From positions 1 through 64,000 of the forward strand of contig JAFKJB010000018.1 in assembly GCA_017306155.1 (NCBI GenBank): a stretch of 64,000 nucleotides of DNA, given 5' to 3'. The translations under genes and the position numbers were made by a program. Positions 17,687-27,040 of the stretch are shown here, piece by piece. Position 1 is the first letter of the stretch. Every line of letters begins with the position of its first letter. This DNA is from Nitrosospira multiformis. GTDB taxonomy: Bacteria > Pseudomonadota > Gammaproteobacteria > Burkholderiales > Nitrosomonadaceae. The notes under the pieces were generated by a model that saw only the letters and a program-made list of their open reading frames with translations, ran no database searches and was not told the DNA's origin.

Positions 17687-20245
17687 ATGGATAAGCCACC
17701 CGGAGTTGATTCGTTAACCGGCTTGACTCGCGATGAAGCCGCGCGGCGCCTTGCGGAGAATGGATATAACGAACTTCCTTCAGCAAAGCCGCGCAATGTG
17801 CTCGCTATCGCAATTTCAGTGGCGCGTGAGCCCATGTTCATCCTTCTGATCGCCTGCGGCACAACTTATCTGCTCCTGGGAAGCAAGCAGGAGGCCCTGA
17901 TGCTGCTTGGCTTCGTATTTGTTGTCATGGGCATCACTTTTGTTCAGGAACGCAAGACCGAACGGGCGCTCGGTGCGCTGCGTGATCTTTCCAGTCCCCG
18001 TGCGCTGGTTATCCGCGGAGGAAAGCAAGAGCGCATTCCTGGCCGCGAGGTGGTTCGTGGCGATCTCATCATCCTGTCTGAGGGGGATCGTGTTCCAGCA
18101 GATGCCATTCTTCTGGAATCTGCTCATATGTCTATCGATGAATCGGTGCTCACCGGGGAATCTGTCCCGGTGCGCAAGCGTGCAAGCGATGGTCATCCCC
18201 AGGAAATGAACGCGCCGGGCGGGAATGACTTGCCGTTTATCTTTTCCAGTACGCTTGTCGTGCAGGGAAAGGGAATGGCGGTGGTTACCGGGACGGCCAC
18301 GGACACTGCCATTGGCAGGATCGGCAAGGCACTTGCGAGCATAGAGCAGAAACCAACCCGTTTGCAAGGCGAAGTCGCGCGGGTAGTGAAGCGCGTTTCC
18401 TGGATCGGTTTCGCGCTGGCGAGCATTGTTGCGCTTTGGTATGGAGCCACTCGAGGAGATTGGCTGAATGGCTTTCTTGCCGGACTAACGCTCGCGATGG
18501 CACTTCTTCCCGAGGAGTTGCCGGTTGTCCTCACGATCTTCCTGGGATTGGGGGCGTGGCGCATATCGAAGGAAAAAGTGCTGACCCGGCAAATTCCTGC
18601 CATCGAAATGCTCGGTGCGGCGACTGTCCTTTGTGTTGACAAGACAGGGACTCTCACCCAAAACCGGATGGCCGTTGCACGGATATTCAGCGCTGGCCAG
18701 ATCTTTGACGCTGCGGGAAAAGAATCATCCGGTCTGCCGGAAACATTCCATGAAACCCTTGAATTTGCCGTTCTGGCAAGCCACCGGGCTCCGTTCGACC
18801 CGATGGAGATCGCAATCCGCAACGCAGGGCACAAACTGCTGGCCGATACCGAGCATTTGCATAGCGATTGGCGGTTGATGAGCGAATATCCTCTCTCGCA
18901 TGACTTACTGGCCATGTCCCGTGTCTGGCAGTCTCCTGACCGGGTGAACTATATCATTGCCGCCAAGGGATCGCCCGAAGCGATCATAGACCTGTGCCAT
19001 CTTGAAGCGGATTCTGCGCGAGGAATCATCACTCAGGTCAACAACCTGGCTGAGCAAGGCTTGCGCGTGCTGGGAGTCGCCAAGGCTGAATTCAACCAGC
19101 AGCCTCTACCTGATCTCCAGCATGATTTCACGTTTCAGTTCCTCGGTCTGATTGCCTTGGCGGATCCCATCCGGCCGCAGGTTCCTGCTGCAATCGAGGA
19201 AAGCCGCGCCGCCGGGTTGAGGGTCATAATGATTACCGGGGATTATCCGGCCACGGCAATGAATATTGCGCGACAGATCGGGATTCAATCGCCGGAAAAT
19301 ACGATCTCAGGGTCTATGCTGGATAGCCTGAGCGATGCCGAGCTTCAGGAACGCATCCGGGCGGTAAATATCTTCTGCCGAGTCGTGCCCGAACAAAAGC
19401 TTCGCATCGTGAACGCACTCAAGGCGAGCGACGAAGTGGTGGTCATGACGGGTGATGGCGTCAATGATGCACCTGCACTGAAGTCGGCGGACATCGGTAT
19501 TGCCATGGGGAAGCGCGGGACGGATGTCGCGCGCGAGTCTGCCGCGCTGGTGCTGCTAAATGACGATTTTTCTTCGATCATCTCGGCAGTGAGACTCGGG
19601 CGGCGGATTTTCGACAATCTGCAAAAGGCCAGCGCTTTCATCATTGCGGTCCACCTTCCGATCGTTGGCCTGTCTGTCATTCCCGTGATGATGGGCTTGC
19701 CCGTAATTCTCATGCCAGTACATATTCTATTCCTCGAATTGATCATCGACCCGGCATGCTCCATCGTTTTCGAGGCGGAGCCCGAGGAGGAGGACATCAT
19801 GCGGCGACCTCCGCGATCGCCGGACACCCCGCTTTTCGATCGTGATCTGTTGATCCTCGGATTTGGGCAGGGCTTGGTTCTGCTTTTGATCGTGCAGGCG
19901 ATATTCAGCTTTGCGCTCTATCGGGGGCTTGGAGCCGATGAGGCGCGGGCAATAACTTTCATGACTCTGGTCATAGCGAGCGTGGGTCTGATTTTTACAA
20001 ACCGGTCTCGATCAAGATCGGCACTTGCCTCCCTTGAATCGCGGAATGCGGCTCTCTGGTGGGTGACAGGAGGAGCGATGGGCGGCCTCGGGCTGGTTGC
20101 CTTCGTTCCGGCACTAAGCGAGCTGTTCTCTTTTGGCAGGCTAAAACTTGCCGAGGTCGCATTTTGCCTTTTTGCCGGCCTGGTAACATTCGGCCTATTT
20201 GAAACCATGAAGCTGATCCGGGCACGCAGGCAAGTATCGTCGTGA
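17687..20245 (+). CDS. cation-translocating P-type ATPase
   Basis: About 852 residues from the ATG at 17687. It has an N-terminal cation-ATPase domain (GLTRDEAARRLAENGYNEL), actuator loop LTGESVPV, TM4 motif PEELP, phosphorylation site CVDKTGTLTQNRM, nucleotide-binding KGSPEA, hinge VVMTGDGVNDAPALKSADIG and a C-terminal TM bundle. PEELP in place of the PEGLP or CPx motifs suggests a P2-like transporter for a hard cation (Ca2+, Mg2+ or similar) rather than a heavy-metal CPx-ATPase. The ion is not certain. It follows pqiC by 81 bases and may be a separate unit. Confidence 0.88.
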   Translation: MDKPPGVDSLTGLTRDEAARRLAENGYNELPSAKPRNVLAIAISVAREPMFILLIACGTTYLLLGSKQEALMLLGFVFVVMGITFVQERKTERALGALRDLSSPRALVIRGGKQERIPGREVVRGDLIILSEGDRVPADAILLESAHMSIDESVLTGESVPVRKRASDGHPQEMNAPGGNDLPFIFSSTLVVQGKGMAVVTGTATDTAIGRIGKALASIEQKPTRLQGEVARVVKRVSWIGFALASIVALWYGATRGDWLNGFLAGLTLAMALLPEELPVVLTIFLGLGAWRISKEKVLTRQIPAIEMLGAATVLCVDKTGTLTQNRMAVARIFSAGQIFDAAGKESSGLPETFHETLEFAVLASHRAPFDPMEIAIRNAGHKLLADTEHLHSDWRLMSEYPLSHDLLAMSRVWQSPDRVNYIIAAKGSPEAIIDLCHLEADSARGIITQVNNLAEQGLRVLGVAKAEFNQQPLPDLQHDFTFQFLGLIALADPIRPQVPAAIEESRAAGLRVIMITGDYPATAMNIARQIGIQSPENTISGSMLDSLSDAELQERIRAVNIFCRVVPEQKLRIVNALKASDEVVVMTGDGVNDAPALKSADIGIAMGKRGTDVARESAALVLLNDDFSSIISAVRLGRRIFDNLQKASAFIIAVHLPIVGLSVIPVMMGLPVILMPVHILFLELIIDPACSIVFEAEPEEEDIMRRPPRSPDTPLFDRDLLILGFGQGLVLLLIVQAIFSFALYRGLGADEARAITFMTLVIASVGLIFTNRSRSRSALASLESRNAALWWVTGGAMGGLGLVAFVPALSELFSFGRLKLAEVAFCLFAGLVTFGLFETMKLIRARRQVSS

Positions 20246-20679
20246 TCCGGAGCACTTCACGTTGTGAGGGGGATTGCGCGGTGCATGTTCGCAAAACAAA
20301 GGTTTGATCCGACATCGATCCGCACACGGGTGATTTTATTATCTTAACAGGGGTGCACTGTCCCCGTGGCCTGGCTCAACAATAATAGCGGGTAAGACGG
20401 ATAATATATGGGAATGCCATTGAGGCAGTGCGCTTCATTACGCTCAATTTTCTCTGTTGAGCTTCTTGGCCTTCGAGGGACTACTGGGGTTGCGGCGGCC
20501 AGGCTGTTCTGGTGCCTGGCCGTCAAGATTCCATGAATATCGGGCTAATTGATATGGATCTGCATTCCCCTGGTGTTGCGGATGGAGCTTCAGTTCATGC
20601 TTTAGCCCTTGCCATGATGCCTGTTCTTCTCACGCGTCTGTTTCATGTAGTAGTCGCAACTACTACAACTATATCTGGT
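20246..20679. other. 434-base gene-free stretch with a hairpin
   Basis: No supported gene. At 20496-20522 CGGCCAGGC and GCCTGGCCG pair perfectly around a nine-base loop. There is no U-tract on either side, so its role (structure, weak terminator or repeat) is open. Confidence 0.5.
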
Positions 20680-21399
20680 TCATGATTTTCCTTCCAGTGC
20701 GTCGCGGAGGTTTTCAATAGCGCCTTCAAGCAGCTTCAATCCATTTACCAGATGCTCCTCGTTGACGTCCATATACAGGAAACTAACAACTTCCTCAGCC
20801 GCTCTCCTGAGTTTGTCATTGGCATCACTGGCATTCAATCCATTATGAGAAGCAACGTGCCTTATCCTATGCTCGTGAGGATCAATCTCCTGAACTGGCA
20901 TTTCGCAATAATCCAGCGCCTTCTGCCATGGATTGCTTGCGTTGCTGAGCTCGCCAATATCGATGCCAAGACGTTCCGCTATCGCATGGGCCAGTTTATT
21001 GGCCCATTCTGTAGCATCGTCCCGCTCGCTTGCAAGCTGCCACATTTCAGGTTCGCTGTTCTGTGGTGGCAATGTCGAAGCATTCTCCGCCTGTTCCTGA
21101 TAATGTTCGTGCGGAGATCCCATTGCATTTCTGATGGCATCCTGCCACCATTCCATGCTCTGGTCCTCCTGAGCAGGAGAGATCTCAGCGTGGAATGGTT
21201 CAGGTGCAATTGAATGCACCGGGGGCATCGGGGCCTCGGCAATGACAGCCCGGATAAAGCGAGCCGCCTGAGCAGGGGCGCTCTCTGGGTGGCATGGATA
21301 ATCTGTCCCGTTGTTCACTCCAACAGTTTTCGATTCCGTCTCAAGAGCATCGGCTACGTCTCGCAAAGCTTCTTTATCGAATCCAGCTGGTATATTCAT
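20680..21399 (-). CDS. hypothetical protein, 239 aa
   Basis: The start is supported by GAGGAAATGGA just before the ATG. The protein is acidic and soluble, with no signal peptide. It has a variable Pro/Glu-rich middle (about 60-115), a helical segment with DDATEWANKLAHAIAERLG, and a helical C-terminus. The middle helical piece resembles hypotheticals seen in phage and plasmid contexts, but no family can be named. No phage genes are adjacent. Confidence 0.6.
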   Translation of the reverse strand: MNIPAGFDKEALRDVADALETESKTVGVNNGTDYPCHPESAPAQAARFIRAVIAEAPMPPVHSIAPEPFHAEISPAQEDQSMEWWQDAIRNAMGSPHEHYQEQAENASTLPPQNSEPEMWQLASERDDATEWANKLAHAIAERLGIDIGELSNASNPWQKALDYCEMPVQEIDPHEHRIRHVASHNGLNASDANDKLRRAAEEVVSFLYMDVNEEHLVNGLKLLEGAIENLRDALEGKS

Positions 21400-21769
21400 T
21401 CCATTTCCTCGTCATCAAGAAAGCGACACCTCACGCAGCGCTGCACTCATAGTGCCTGCCATTCATATTCAGGCATTCGCGCTCTTTTTCCTATGTGGGC
21501 AGTTCCAAAATTCCCTATCGATCTTACTGCATTCTTGTACCCGGATACCCTGGAGGACCCCGTTTCGCCTTCCTATTGCGGCTTTACCGCAGATTCTCCC
21601 TGTATTTTAGTAAAAATGGGGGTGTATACGCATGCCGTGCAAGACCATTTGTCTTATCAAGAGTTGGTCGTCGCCAATGTATTTTCAAAAGGTTAAAATA
21701 AAGAGATTCTGCCGTTTATTGTGAAAATCAGTCGAAATTTTACCATCGCAATGAATTCCTTTTCGAGTC
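21400..21769. other. 370-base gene-free stretch
   Basis: Divergent intergenic DNA between the 239-aa hypothetical and the methyltransferase gene, AT-rich toward its right end. It must hold both promoters, but no -35/-10 pair stands out and no repeats were found. Confidence 0.4.
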
Positions 21770-22477
21770 ATGCTATCTGCTGAACCTGTCGCCATTTTTA
21801 CCCGGTCCTGGTCGCTCTATGATCTGATCACGGAGCACAACTACATGTTTCACCGGGAGATCTATGCCGGAGTTGGGGAGCTTTTGGGGTCGCGCGCTGA
21901 TCGGGGGGAGTATCGCCTGCTGGATCTTGGCTGCGGCAACGCCCGTTATCTTGCACCTTGCCTGAAACGTTCTCCTCCTTTGGTATACGAGGGCTTGGAC
22001 TTATCCGGGGCTGCTTTGACGGAGGCGAAGGAGTACCTTGCAGGATTGCCAGGAGAAATCAACCTGATCCAGGGGGAACTCCTGCAAACCATCGAGTCTG
22101 CGAATCAGGCATGGGATGTTATTTTCTCCGGGTTTGCCATTCATCATCTGAACCTGGATGAAAAGGCGCGGTTTTTCCAGGCAGCGGAACGCTGCCTCTC
22201 AAAAGAAGGCTGGCTGATACTGGTGGATGTGGTGCGTGAAGAAAATGAGGCTCGGGAGGACTTTTTGAAAGGTTACCTCAATTTCATGCGGGAAAAGTGG
22301 ACGGGCGTGCCGCCGGAGCAGCTGGAAGAAGCATGCGCGCATGTTCGCGACCACGACTACCCCGAATGCCTTTCCACCTTGCGAAGAATGGCCAGGGAGG
22401 CGGGGCTTCGTTCTACACGGCTGGTCAGCCGTCACGCGCAGCATCATACGCTTCTGTTTTCACGAAACGATGGATAG
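21770..22477 (+). CDS. class I SAM-dependent methyltransferase
   Basis: 235 residues with the Rossmann methyltransferase motifs: motif I LLDLGCGNARYLAP, the acidic end of strand 2 in YEGLDLSG, IQGELLQ before motif II (WDVIFSGFAIHHL) and motif III-like KEGWLILVDVV. The fold is clear but the acceptor molecule is unknown. The downstream transporter pseudogene overlaps or abuts its end, so the two were once one transcription unit. Confidence 0.85.
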   Translation: MLSAEPVAIFTRSWSLYDLITEHNYMFHREIYAGVGELLGSRADRGEYRLLDLGCGNARYLAPCLKRSPPLVYEGLDLSGAALTEAKEYLAGLPGEINLIQGELLQTIESANQAWDVIFSGFAIHHLNLDEKARFFQAAERCLSKEGWLILVDVVREENEAREDFLKGYLNFMREKWTGVPPEQLEEACAHVRDHDYPECLSTLRRMAREAGLRSTRLVSRHAQHHTLLFSRNDG

Positions 22478-23491
22478 CAGCCAAGGCAGCTTTACCAGAA
22501 TACCAAGCTCCATGTTACAGAAGCTGACCCTCCTGTTCCCCCTCTGGATGATTCTCTCGGGACTGCTTGCCTTGTATGCGCCGGAATCACTGGCCTCGTT
22601 CAACCAGGGTCCTCTGATGGTTGCGGTTCTTGCCTGCATTATGCTGGGCATGGGGCTTACACTATCCGTAGAGGATTTTCGCCGTATCGCGCGGAGCCCG
22701 CGAGCGGTAGTCATCGGCTTCGTCGCGCAGTATTCCATCATGCCTTTGACGGCATGGATAGTAGCCCAGGCGTTGAGCCTGCCGCCTTATTTCGCAGTAG
22801 GACTCATCCTGGTAGGGTGCGCTCCGGGTGGTACCGCTTCAAACCTGATCAGCTACATCGCAGGCGCCGATGTCGCGCTTTCAGTCGTCATGACAGTCTG
22901 CTCCACGCTTGCAGCCGTTATGCTCACGCCCTTGCTGACCCAGCTTTTCGCGGGCGCTCTCGTGCCGGTCGATGCCTGGCTGCTGTTCAAGCAGACTTTT
23001 CAAGTCGTGATTATTCCTATCTTTCTGGGCGTGCTGCTCAACCGGTGGGCACCTCGCCTGTCATGCGGGTTCTGCCTGTCGCTCCGCTGCTTTCAGTGGC
23101 GGGCGTGGTTTTTATCTGTACAGTGATATTTGCCGCCAATGCAGAGGCTATTCTTGCCTATAGCGGGGAGCTTATTCTGGCGACTGCGCTATTGCATGGG
23201 GCAGGCTTCCTGTTCGGTTATTACTTTGCCCGCTTGTTTGGCTATCATGGTAACAGCGCGCGCACAATTGCAATCGAGGTGGGGATGCAGAACTCGGGAC
23301 TTGCCGTTGTGCTGGCCAAACAGGCTTTTCCATTGTTGCCGCTTGCACCCGTCGTTGGCGCGGTTTCCGCCGTAATGCATTCGCTATTGGGCAGTGTGCT
23401 TGCGGCGTTGTGGCGTCAAAACCCCGCTCCAGCCCAGGAAGGATTCATTCCGCCTGTACCGCTGACAATCTCCGTGCGGCAGGAGGAATAG
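22470..23491 (+). pseudogene. bile acid:sodium symporter family (BASS) gene with a frameshift
   Basis: The first part (from ATG 22470 or 22512) encodes the N-terminal two thirds of a BASS-type transporter: LFPLWMILSGLLALY, LGMGLTLSVEDFRR, VGCAPGGTASNLISYIAGADV and ending NRWAPRL. From about 23062 the homologous continuation (MRVLPVAPLLSVAGVVFI, EVGMQNSGLAVVLA) is in the next frame. One missing base restores a full-length reading of about 330 residues. All core motifs are otherwise intact, so this is either a recent pseudogene or a sequence error. Confidence 0.85.
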
Positions 23492-23574
23492 TGCTATCTT
23501 CATGACGTGCAGGAAATTACAGTAATATAAGGCTCATCAAGTGCAGACCGAGCGAGCTGAGGGGGCAGTGATAA

Positions 23575-23817
23575 ATGGATAGCAGCTTTGTAACGGCCAG
23601 CATCCTCGTTCTGGCAGGTTTTTTTCTACTGGTCGTGTGGTTCTTCCGAAAAATGGCGAGGGGAGAAATCGGCATGGGCAGCCACGTCGCGCTTCTGATA
23701 CTGCTCGCAGCCATGCTGCTCGTGCCCTTCGCCATGAATTTTTCCGCTCATCTGATATCCAGTATGGAACATCGTTCCGGCCACTCGGAAGAGGCATCCT
23801 CTCAGGGGGATTATTAG
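23575..23817 (+). CDS. small membrane protein, 80 aa
   Basis: A ribosome site (GAGGGGGC, slightly distant) precedes the ATG. Two TM helices are predicted (residues about 6-25 and 37-58) joined by a short basic loop FRKMARGEIGMG, with a polar Ser/His/Glu C-terminal tail. No family is recognised. It stands after the symporter pseudogene and before the lactonase remnant. Confidence 0.55.
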   Translation: MDSSFVTASILVLAGFFLLVVWFFRKMARGEIGMGSHVALLILLAAMLLVPFAMNFSAHLISSMEHRSGHSEEASSQGDY

Positions 23818-23880
23818 CCGGCGGCGATTTACTTTTATCTCGCAATTGAGATGATCCACGTGATAAACCGGCGAACCGAT

Positions 23881-24374
23881 ATGCTTCATACCATAAAGGC
23901 TGGCCGTTACTGACGGGAGCGATCCGTTATGAAAAGACCATTTCGACCCGTAACCGTGGACACGGGGAATTTATCGAAGCGCCGATTCCTGCCTATTTGA
24001 TCGAAACCTCGAATGGATGCATCTTATATGACGTGGGATGCAACTATCGCAAGGTTTCCGATCCCATTTTGCGTGCAAGTCATTTTGATCCCACGCTTCC
24101 GCTGGTTGAGCCGCCCAGCATGTGGGAAAGGCAGCGTATTCCCCGTTACCTGAAGAGGCTGGGCTTCGGGCCACAGGATGTGGATGTCGTGCTTATAAGT
24201 CATTTACATTTCGATCATGTCGGGGGTCTCCATGATTTGCCAGGTTGCGCTGTCCATGTCCAGGCGGAGGAGCTTGCCGCGGCGCACACGGGAGCGGATG
24301 GAAGCGTTTTTACCGACGAGTCGGCCAGCTCAAATCAGTGGGAAATCAAGACTGCGGCAAGGCGATATTCCTGA
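23881..24374 (+). pseudogene. N-acyl-homoserine-lactonase-like metallo-beta-lactamase remnant
   Basis: The frame reads TGAIRYEKTISTRNRGHGEF, then PIPAYLIETSNGCILYDVGC, then the metal motif SHLHFDHVGG, matching AHL lactonases of the metallo-beta-lactamase fold. The start is in a different frame (ATG at 23881, MLHTIKAGR), so a frameshift lies near 23905. The protein stops about half way, after VQAEELAAAH and some degenerate residues. The second His/Asp ligands are missing and it cannot be active. It is a decayed quorum-quenching-type gene. Confidence 0.7.
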
Positions 24375-24400
24375 TGCTTTTACTGCGCTGCGCCCTCTGC

Positions 24401-24829
24401 TTACTTCGAGGAATGCGCACGATTCTCCGTGTTCACCACCTGCCCTTCACGTATGGCAAATTCACGTTTCGCCTGCTCTACCGCCATTTGCCGATGGGCG
24501 GCAGCTGCCCTGATATTTTCATCCGCATTCGCTTCATATTTGTGAAGGAGGGCCGCAGTATGCGACTTCAAATCCTGCGCCTGGCGTCCATAGAGATAAC
24601 CCTTCTCTTCATAATGCTCGAGTAATTTTTTCTGCTCATCAGCCTTGGTCTGCATTTCCCGGGCCGCGTTCTCAAAATACTTGCCCAACGCATCATGATC
24701 ACTGGGGGTTCTGGCGTTCTGCGCCACCCTGCGAATATTCGCGTTCTGGACGGCCTCATGCGGGCTCATTTGCGCACATGCCGCCAGTAAACCGAAGGAT
24801 AAAACTGCGAAAATTCTCCTTGTTGTCAC
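24401..24829 (-). CDS. YLYG-family exported coiled-coil lipoprotein (paralogue A)
   Basis: I set the start at a GTG preceded by AAAGGAAAG; this gives 142 residues with a lipoprotein signal (FAVLSFGLLAAC). The mature part is one long, highly charged helix with coiled-coil character. Its core LLEHYEEKGYLYGRQAQD is shared with the genes at 27432 and 28930. A conserved H-R-Q-M-A motif follows about 35 residues later. Function is unknown; a periplasmic or outer-membrane-anchored structural or stress role is conceivable. Its promoter carries the 24-bp element shared by all three paralogues, about 221 bases upstream. It is divergent from the SufR-like regulator. Confidence 0.72.
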   Translation of the reverse strand: MTTRRIFAVLSFGLLAACAQMSPHEAVQNANIRRVAQNARTPSDHDALGKYFENAAREMQTKADEQKKLLEHYEEKGYLYGRQAQDLKSHTAALLHKYEANADENIRAAAAHRQMAVEQAKREFAIREGQVVNTENRAHSSK

Positions 24830-25024
24830 GTTGCGCTTTCCTTTAAAATCAATGCGGTTAATGCCAAAAGATAGCGAAAAGATTACCAAAAACAGTGGAG
24901 TACAAAAAACAGGGAGATAGGATAGATCGCAATTCCGGGACAACTTCGCCTGAAATTGGAGGTAAAACCGGATCAAACAGAATCGAGGCGAATCAAACCT
25001 CGATTATTCTTTATTTATGAAGAA

Positions 25025-25073
25025 ATAATAAGGAATCATGGGTTATTTTGTCAACTATTTTATGTTTAAAGTG
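25025..25073 (-). promoter_or_regulatory. promoter with conserved upstream element, copy A
   Basis: Read on the minus strand: CACTTTAAACATAAA, four bases, A-G, then the -35 box TTGACA, an 18-base spacer and the -10 box TATTAT. The same 24-bp element (20 of 24 positions identical in all three copies) precedes the two other YLYG genes. Its position directly upstream of and including the -35 suggests an activator site. It lies in the 332-base divergent region before the regulator gene at 25162. Confidence 0.6.
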
Positions 25074-25161
25074 TCTTAAGACAAGACACAGGCTCTCAGT
25101 GGTTTATAATGAAGCCGGTAATTCTTATTTCTTATGACGGGGGTGGAAGGGGGTATATCAG

Positions 25162-25803
25162 ATGCTAAATACGATGGGTGAACGGCAGAAGCAGTTGCTT
25201 AAGCTTTTGCGTGGAAGCAGGCCAGGCCTGAGTGTGGATGAACTTTCAAAAGGGCTGGAGATTACAAGAAATGCAGTTCGGCAACATCTCTCTTCTCTGG
25301 AGGGAGCAGGTCTGGTAACGGCTGGAAGTACGCGTCCATCAGGAGGCGGAAGACCTCAACAGCTTTACATTCTTACCGAACTGGGCAAGGAGAGTTTTCC
25401 CCGCCAGTATTCCTGGCTGGCACAACTGGTATTAGCCTCGGTTCGGCGCGAAGAAGGTGTTGAGAACATGGGTAAGCGCTTGTCTGAAATCGGTGCAGGC
25501 ATCGCAGAGCAGATACGGGGCCAATATCCGGACTTGAATACGAGGGAGGAAAAAATCGACAAGCTGACAGAGGTAATGGATCAGCTTGGCTACAACGCGA
25601 AAATTGCTGCCTTGCCGGATGGAGAAAAGGTGATTGAAGCGGATAATTGTGTGTTTCACCAGATGGCCGCAAAAGATATCGAGATTTGTTACCTGGACCG
25701 CGGACTAATGGAAGCTTTTACCGACAGCAAGGTCGAGCAACATGAATGCATGGCTCGCGGGGGAGAGTTATGTCGATTCAGGTTTGTATCCAAAAAGGAG
25801 TAG
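25162..25803 (+). CDS. HTH transcriptional regulator with 4-Cys C-terminal domain (SufR-like)
   Basis: 213 residues. The start is supported by GGAAGGGGG upstream. Residues 8-75 form a winged helix (LSVDELSKGLEITRNAVRQHLSSLEGAGLV, wing GGGRPQQLYILT). The C-terminal half ends with four Cys at 163, 176, 196 and 204, plus nearby His 166 and 195, in a V4R-like arrangement (HECMARGGELC). SufR-type regulators ligate an Fe-S cluster with comparable Cys, so a redox- or iron-responsive role is plausible. The spacing (C-x12-C-x19-C-x7-C) is not the classical one. It is divergent from paralogue A and may control it. A strong terminator follows. Confidence 0.78.
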   Translation: MLNTMGERQKQLLKLLRGSRPGLSVDELSKGLEITRNAVRQHLSSLEGAGLVTAGSTRPSGGGRPQQLYILTELGKESFPRQYSWLAQLVLASVRREEGVENMGKRLSEIGAGIAEQIRGQYPDLNTREEKIDKLTEVMDQLGYNAKIAALPDGEKVIEADNCVFHQMAAKDIEICYLDRGLMEAFTDSKVEQHECMARGGELCRFRFVSKKE

Positions 25804-25822
25804 TTTCTACTCCTTTTTTTTT
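25792..25822 (+). terminator. rho-independent terminator of the SufR-like gene
   Basis: A perfect 12-bp stem (AAAAAGGAGTAG pairing with CTACTCCTTTTT) closes a TTT loop and runs into further T residues. It begins within the last codons of the regulator gene. It also separates that gene from the convergent pgl gene. Confidence 0.88.
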
Positions 25823-25855
25823 GCCTCGATTTTCTGTTTTCTTTTTTATTTAATC

Positions 25856-26572
25856 CTATTGCCCTTTCACCGGTAACAGTAACGCCGATTCCACGAGTAC
25901 ATCCACACCGTTTTCCCCCATTATCGCCCTGGCAGGTATTTTTTCCCCGGCCCGCCATCTTGCCACTGCCTTATGCTTTGATTCACCGTTTACCAGAAAT
26001 ATTATCCTTCGCGAGCGATTTAAACGCGCTGCACTCAGTGATACGCGCTGTGGCGGTCGCTTGGGGGAGTTGAATACTGCAAGCGTATCGGGCGAATCCG
26101 TCGCTATTCCCCAATCGTTGTCCGGGAACAGGCTTGCAGTATGACCATCTGCTCCCAATCCGAGCAGCGTCAGGTCGAAATAACCTACGCCGCGCAGTGT
26201 TTGTGCATACGCTTCCGCAGCTTTATCTGCGCGGGGACCATTGGGGATGGCATGAATCTGGGCCGGCGGAATGGATACATGGCTGAGCCATGCTTCTTCT
26301 GCCATATGGGAATTCAGTTCTTCCTGAGTGGGAGGCATGCAGCGTTCGTCTCCATAATAGATGTGCCAGAGAGACCAATCCGCTGGCGCGCTGCATAATC
26401 TCCGGTAGATTTCGCGAGGCGATTCACCCCCCGCAAGAACGAGGTTGAAGCGCCCACGCTCTTGAATGGCAGAGGCGGCGCTATCCAGGATTGCAGCCAC
26501 GGCCGCATCCTGAAGGGCTGCCAGGTCGGCATATTCATGCCATCTGTATTGTTGGAGATCGGCTGATTCCAT
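25856..26572 (-). CDS. pgl: 6-phosphogluconolactonase
   Basis: 238 residues of the NagB/RpiA-like fold, DevB/Pgl type, hydrolysing 6-phosphogluconolactone in the oxidative pentose phosphate pathway. Family blocks include NLVLAGGESPREIYRRL (phosphate loop), WHIYYGDERCMPPT, LTLLGLGADGHTASLFPDN and FLVNGESKHKAV. A GGAATC ribosome site precedes the ATG. gnd and tal lie about 4 kb upstream on the same strand, separated by DoxX and YLYG genes. No zwf gene is present in the window. Confidence 0.93.
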   Translation of the reverse strand: MESADLQQYRWHEYADLAALQDAAVAAILDSAASAIQERGRFNLVLAGGESPREIYRRLCSAPADWSLWHIYYGDERCMPPTQEELNSHMAEEAWLSHVSIPPAQIHAIPNGPRADKAAEAYAQTLRGVGYFDLTLLGLGADGHTASLFPDNDWGIATDSPDTLAVFNSPKRPPQRVSLSAARLNRSRRIIFLVNGESKHKAVARWRAGEKIPARAIMGENGVDVLVESALLLPVKGQ

Positions 26573-26635
26573 CGGGCAGAGATTCCTTTGTTATTTTGAT
26601 GTAACCATCATGAGCATTGACGGCGGCTTGCTTCA

Positions 26636-27040
26636 TCATTCCGGGCGGATGGCCCATCTTCCGCTGCCCAGGAAAAATATCGCAAGGCCTGAAAATAAAT
26701 AAAACCCTTGCAATTCAAGCGCCCATCCCCCAGTTTTGGTGAACGTAGATAACTGATCGGAGTGCGCCAATACAAGCGCAAAAATCATGTTACCAAAGAT
26801 CAGCAAGCCGCCGAGACGCGAGAAAAAGCCGAAGATCACCATTAGCGCCGCGACGACTTCACCGAGATAGACTCCGTAGGCCAGTACTGGTGGTAAATCG
26901 ATACCCGTCAATTGCTTGCTGATGAAATCAAGGGATTCCGGATTAAGTATTTTGTGCAACCCGTGAAACAGCATCAATACCCCTACAGTCAGGCGCAGAA
27001 TCAATTTGCCTAAATCATCATTTCGGAGGAAATTTTGCAT
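26636..27040 (-). CDS. DoxX family membrane protein
   Basis: 134 residues, four TM helices. It carries the family features LILRLTVGVLMLFHGLHKI near the N-terminus, then LAYGVYLGEVVAALMVIFG and FFLGSGRWAIRPE at the end. The ribosome site AAGGACATTT precedes the ATG. DoxX proteins are small inner-membrane proteins linked to redox or quinone chemistry, but the exact role is not defined. It lies 63 bases upstream of pgl on the same strand and may be co-transcribed with it. Confidence 0.88.
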   Translation of the reverse strand: MQNFLRNDDLGKLILRLTVGVLMLFHGLHKILNPESLDFISKQLTGIDLPPVLAYGVYLGEVVAALMVIFGFFSRLGGLLIFGNMIFALVLAHSDQLSTFTKTGGWALELQGFYLFSGLAIFFLGSGRWAIRPE

